From Roseibium porphyridii (GTDB lineage: Bacteria > Pseudomonadota > Alphaproteobacteria > Rhizobiales > Stappiaceae), in assembly GCF_026191725.2 (NCBI RefSeq), contig NZ_CP120863.1, positions 3,390,001 to 3,454,000 of the forward strand: a DNA stretch of 64,000 nucleotides, given 5' to 3'. Under the pieces are notes generated by a model, which had not been told where the DNA came from, made no database searches, and was given only the letters and a program-made list of their open reading frames with translations. The position numbers were made by a program, and so were the translations under genes. How positions within the stretch are numbered: position 1 is the stretch's first letter; every line of letters begins with the position of its first letter. Of this stretch, positions 62,874 to 64,000 are shown piece after piece.

Positions 62874-63646
62874 AAATGTCAGAAAAAAAAGCGACTGAAG
62901 CAAAAGTAGATTCCACACTTTCCAAAGGCCTAGCGATACTTGAAAAGCTGGCAGAAACCCGAAGCGCACTCGGCGTTACTGAAATCTCTCGTTCGCTGGA
63001 TTTGACCAAGTCGAACACTTTTCGACTGCTGCAGACGCTTTCACGGCTCGGCTACGTTACGCAAAGAGAGGACGGAGCGTATGCTGTCACACTCAAGATG
63101 TGGCAAGTCGGACGCTCGACCGTCGACAGTCTCAATCTTAGAGAACTCGCAGCGCCGGAGATGGCCTACCTCGCCGATGAAACCGGTGAAACTATCTATC
63201 TCGCTGTGCCAGAACAATTCAACGTCGTCTATATCGACAAGATCGAAAGCAAGAAGCCAATTCGTTCCTGGAACCCGATTGGCGGATCTGCGCCCATCCA
63301 TTGCGTTGGGACCGGCAAAGCTATCCTGGCTGCCAATTATGAAAGACTGCGCGAAAAGCTTTCCGAGCCGCTGCCCGGGTACACCGGCAGAACGATGACA
63401 ACCTTGAGCCAGCTGGACGAAGACATCGAAGCAACGAGAATGCGCGGCTATGCCTATGATACCGGAGAATTTCGCGACCGGATTTTAAGTTTCGGGGCGG
63501 CAATCAAGCTGCCTGATGGCGAAGCGGTTGCTGCAATCGGCATTTCGGTTCCAAACGTCAATCTTCCAGAAAACGGAGAGGAACGGTTTGGCGCTCTTTC
63601 TGCGCACGCTGCCGAGGCCGTTTCCCGCAAACTAACGCGCGTCTGA
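62870..63646 (+). CDS. IclR-family transcriptional regulator
   Basis: The 258-aa protein has a winged HTH (residues ~18-78, LGVTEISRSLDLTKSNTFRL), and the IclR effector-binding domain with GETIYLAVPEQFNVVYIDKI near 104 and the small-molecule loop PIHCVGTGKAILAA near 145. It starts with GTG at 62870, overlapping the bisC stop by four bases (GTGA); an ATG at 62876 is an alternative. The overlap ties it to bisC, which with the divergent metC/VOC pair is the likely regulated unit. Confidence 0.9.
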   Translation: MKMSEKKATEAKVDSTLSKGLAILEKLAETRSALGVTEISRSLDLTKSNTFRLLQTLSRLGYVTQREDGAYAVTLKMWQVGRSTVDSLNLRELAAPEMAYLADETGETIYLAVPEQFNVVYIDKIESKKPIRSWNPIGGSAPIHCVGTGKAILAANYERLREKLSEPLPGYTGRTMTTLSQLDEDIEATRMRGYAYDTGEFRDRILSFGAAIKLPDGEAVAAIGISVPNVNLPENGEERFGALSAHAAEAVSRKLTRV

Positions 63647-63684
63647 AATCTCGGTTTCTAGCAAGGCCCATCCAATGAACATGA

Positions 63685-63703
63685 GACCGGCACTGTGCCG
63701 GTC
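63685..63703. terminator. Hairpin between IclR and rhodanese genes
   Basis: GACCGGCA-CTG-TGCCGGTC is a perfect 8-bp GC-rich stem 39 bp beyond the IclR stop and 45 bp beyond the stop of the convergent rhodanese gene. No T-run follows, so it may be a bidirectional pause or factor-assisted terminator. Confidence 0.55.
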
Positions 63704-63747
63704 AAAGTCATATCCACGCGCGAAAAAAGCCTGAACCGAATTTCAGA

Positions 63748-64000
63748 TCAGGATTTGGGCTCAGGCATCTCGACGGGGCCTTCTTGCTTTACCCATTGTG
63801 AGAAACCTTCCCGCAGATGGGATGCTTCAAATCCCATATCCTGAAGCGTTGCAACTGTCAGTGCTGACCGCCAGCCGGACGCACAATGGAAGACAAATTT
63901 CTTGTCCTCGCCGAAAATCTCTTTGAAATACGGGCTTTCCGGATCGACCCAGAATTCGACCATTCCTCTGGGGGCATGTACACTTCCAGGAATAAAACCA
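63748..64000 (-). CDS. Rhodanese-like domain protein (5' part off the right edge)
   Basis: The C-terminal 83 residues of a rhodanese run to the right edge of the window; the 5' end is missing. The visible part contains GSVHAPRGMVEFWVDP, the catalytic Cys loop FHCASGWRSALTVATL, and AHLREGF-like sequence SHLREGFSQWVKQEG. The CxxGWRS loop with Arg is typical of single-domain thiosulfate sulfurtransferases. An in-frame ATG at 63963 is internal to the domain and is not the true start. Confidence 0.87.
   Translation of the reverse strand, partial: GFIPGSVHAPRGMVEFWVDPESPYFKEIFGEDKKFVFHCASGWRSALTVATLQDMGFEASHLREGFSQWVKQEGPVEMPEPKS

Noticed and set aside
1..64000. CRISPR array, insertion sequence, prophage or plasmid functions
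   Set aside because: No repeat-spacer pattern, transposase, integrase, phage structural gene set or partition/replication gene was seen anywhere in the window.

Overview
The window reads as chromosomal DNA of an alphaproteobacterium of the order Hyphomicrobiales (Rhizobiales). The evidence is an ExoR-type periplasmic regulator, a PopZ-type polar organiser, the aerobic cobalt-insertion (CobN) cobalamin pathway, an alphaproteobacterial suf locus with two cysteine desulfurases, an Irr-type iron box, and the dgt-argS-SPOR / nagZ-scpA-scpB gene block. A marine Stappiaceae-like genome (Roseibium/Labrenzia) is my best guess, but that is inference. Gene density is high. I see no insertion sequence, prophage or CRISPR array. 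Most of the window looks like core genome with small accessory pieces.

Layout. 1-3.0 kb: end of an ABC ATPase gene, then scpB, scpA and nagZ (minus strand). 3.1-6.1 kb: an accessory insert (esterase, EamA exporter, divergent LysR regulator). 6.2-13.8 kb: SPOR protein, argS and dgt on minus; an A-type Fe-S carrier, xth and a small Cys-rich secreted protein on plus. 13.8-21.1 kb: exoR, parE, a degenerate sulfotransferase-like protein, a DEAD-box helicase and a diguanylate cyclase. 21.1-28.9 kb: tenA, then the suf operon read leftwards as nifS-sufB-sufC-sufD-sufS-sufT-sufA. Its promoter region, shared with a divergent hydrolase, carries a near-perfect Irr box. 29.2-40.4 kb: hydrolase, GNAT, DUF2155, valS, DUF1284, popZ, tolC, pcm-like methyltransferase, tRNA-Cys, a small coiled-coil/beta-repeat protein, a YbdK-type ligase and a small minus-strand gene.

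40.5-51.2 kb is a cobalamin locus. cobC-cobD run on plus and converge on a seven-gene minus-strand operon, cobP-cobW-cobN-cobO-GNAT-YrhK-cobQ, headed by a textbook cobalamin riboswitch. 51.46 kb is tRNA-Asn, followed by an AT-rich stretch, an unannotated 51-codon ORF that ends in TAGATG, and an LTA-synthase-like phosphotransferase. 54.0-57.4 kb holds aapJ-aapQ-aapM, a general L-amino-acid ABC transporter with no adjacent ATPase gene and with a three-element RNA switch candidate between aapJ and aapQ. 57.7-64.0 kb is rich in sulfur chemistry: a persulfide-dioxygenase/Blh-like hydrolase, a VOC protein, a cystathionine-beta-lyase-type enzyme, a BisC-type S-oxide reductase, an IclR regulator and a rhodanese.

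The best candidates for something undescribed are the 51-aa ORF coupled to the LTA-synthase-like gene, the aapJ-aapQ alternative hairpins, the paired GNAT/YrhK genes inside the B12 operon, the 143-aa fibre-like protein beside tRNA-Cys, and the IclR-linked organosulfur cluster. None can be called a new system from sequence alone.
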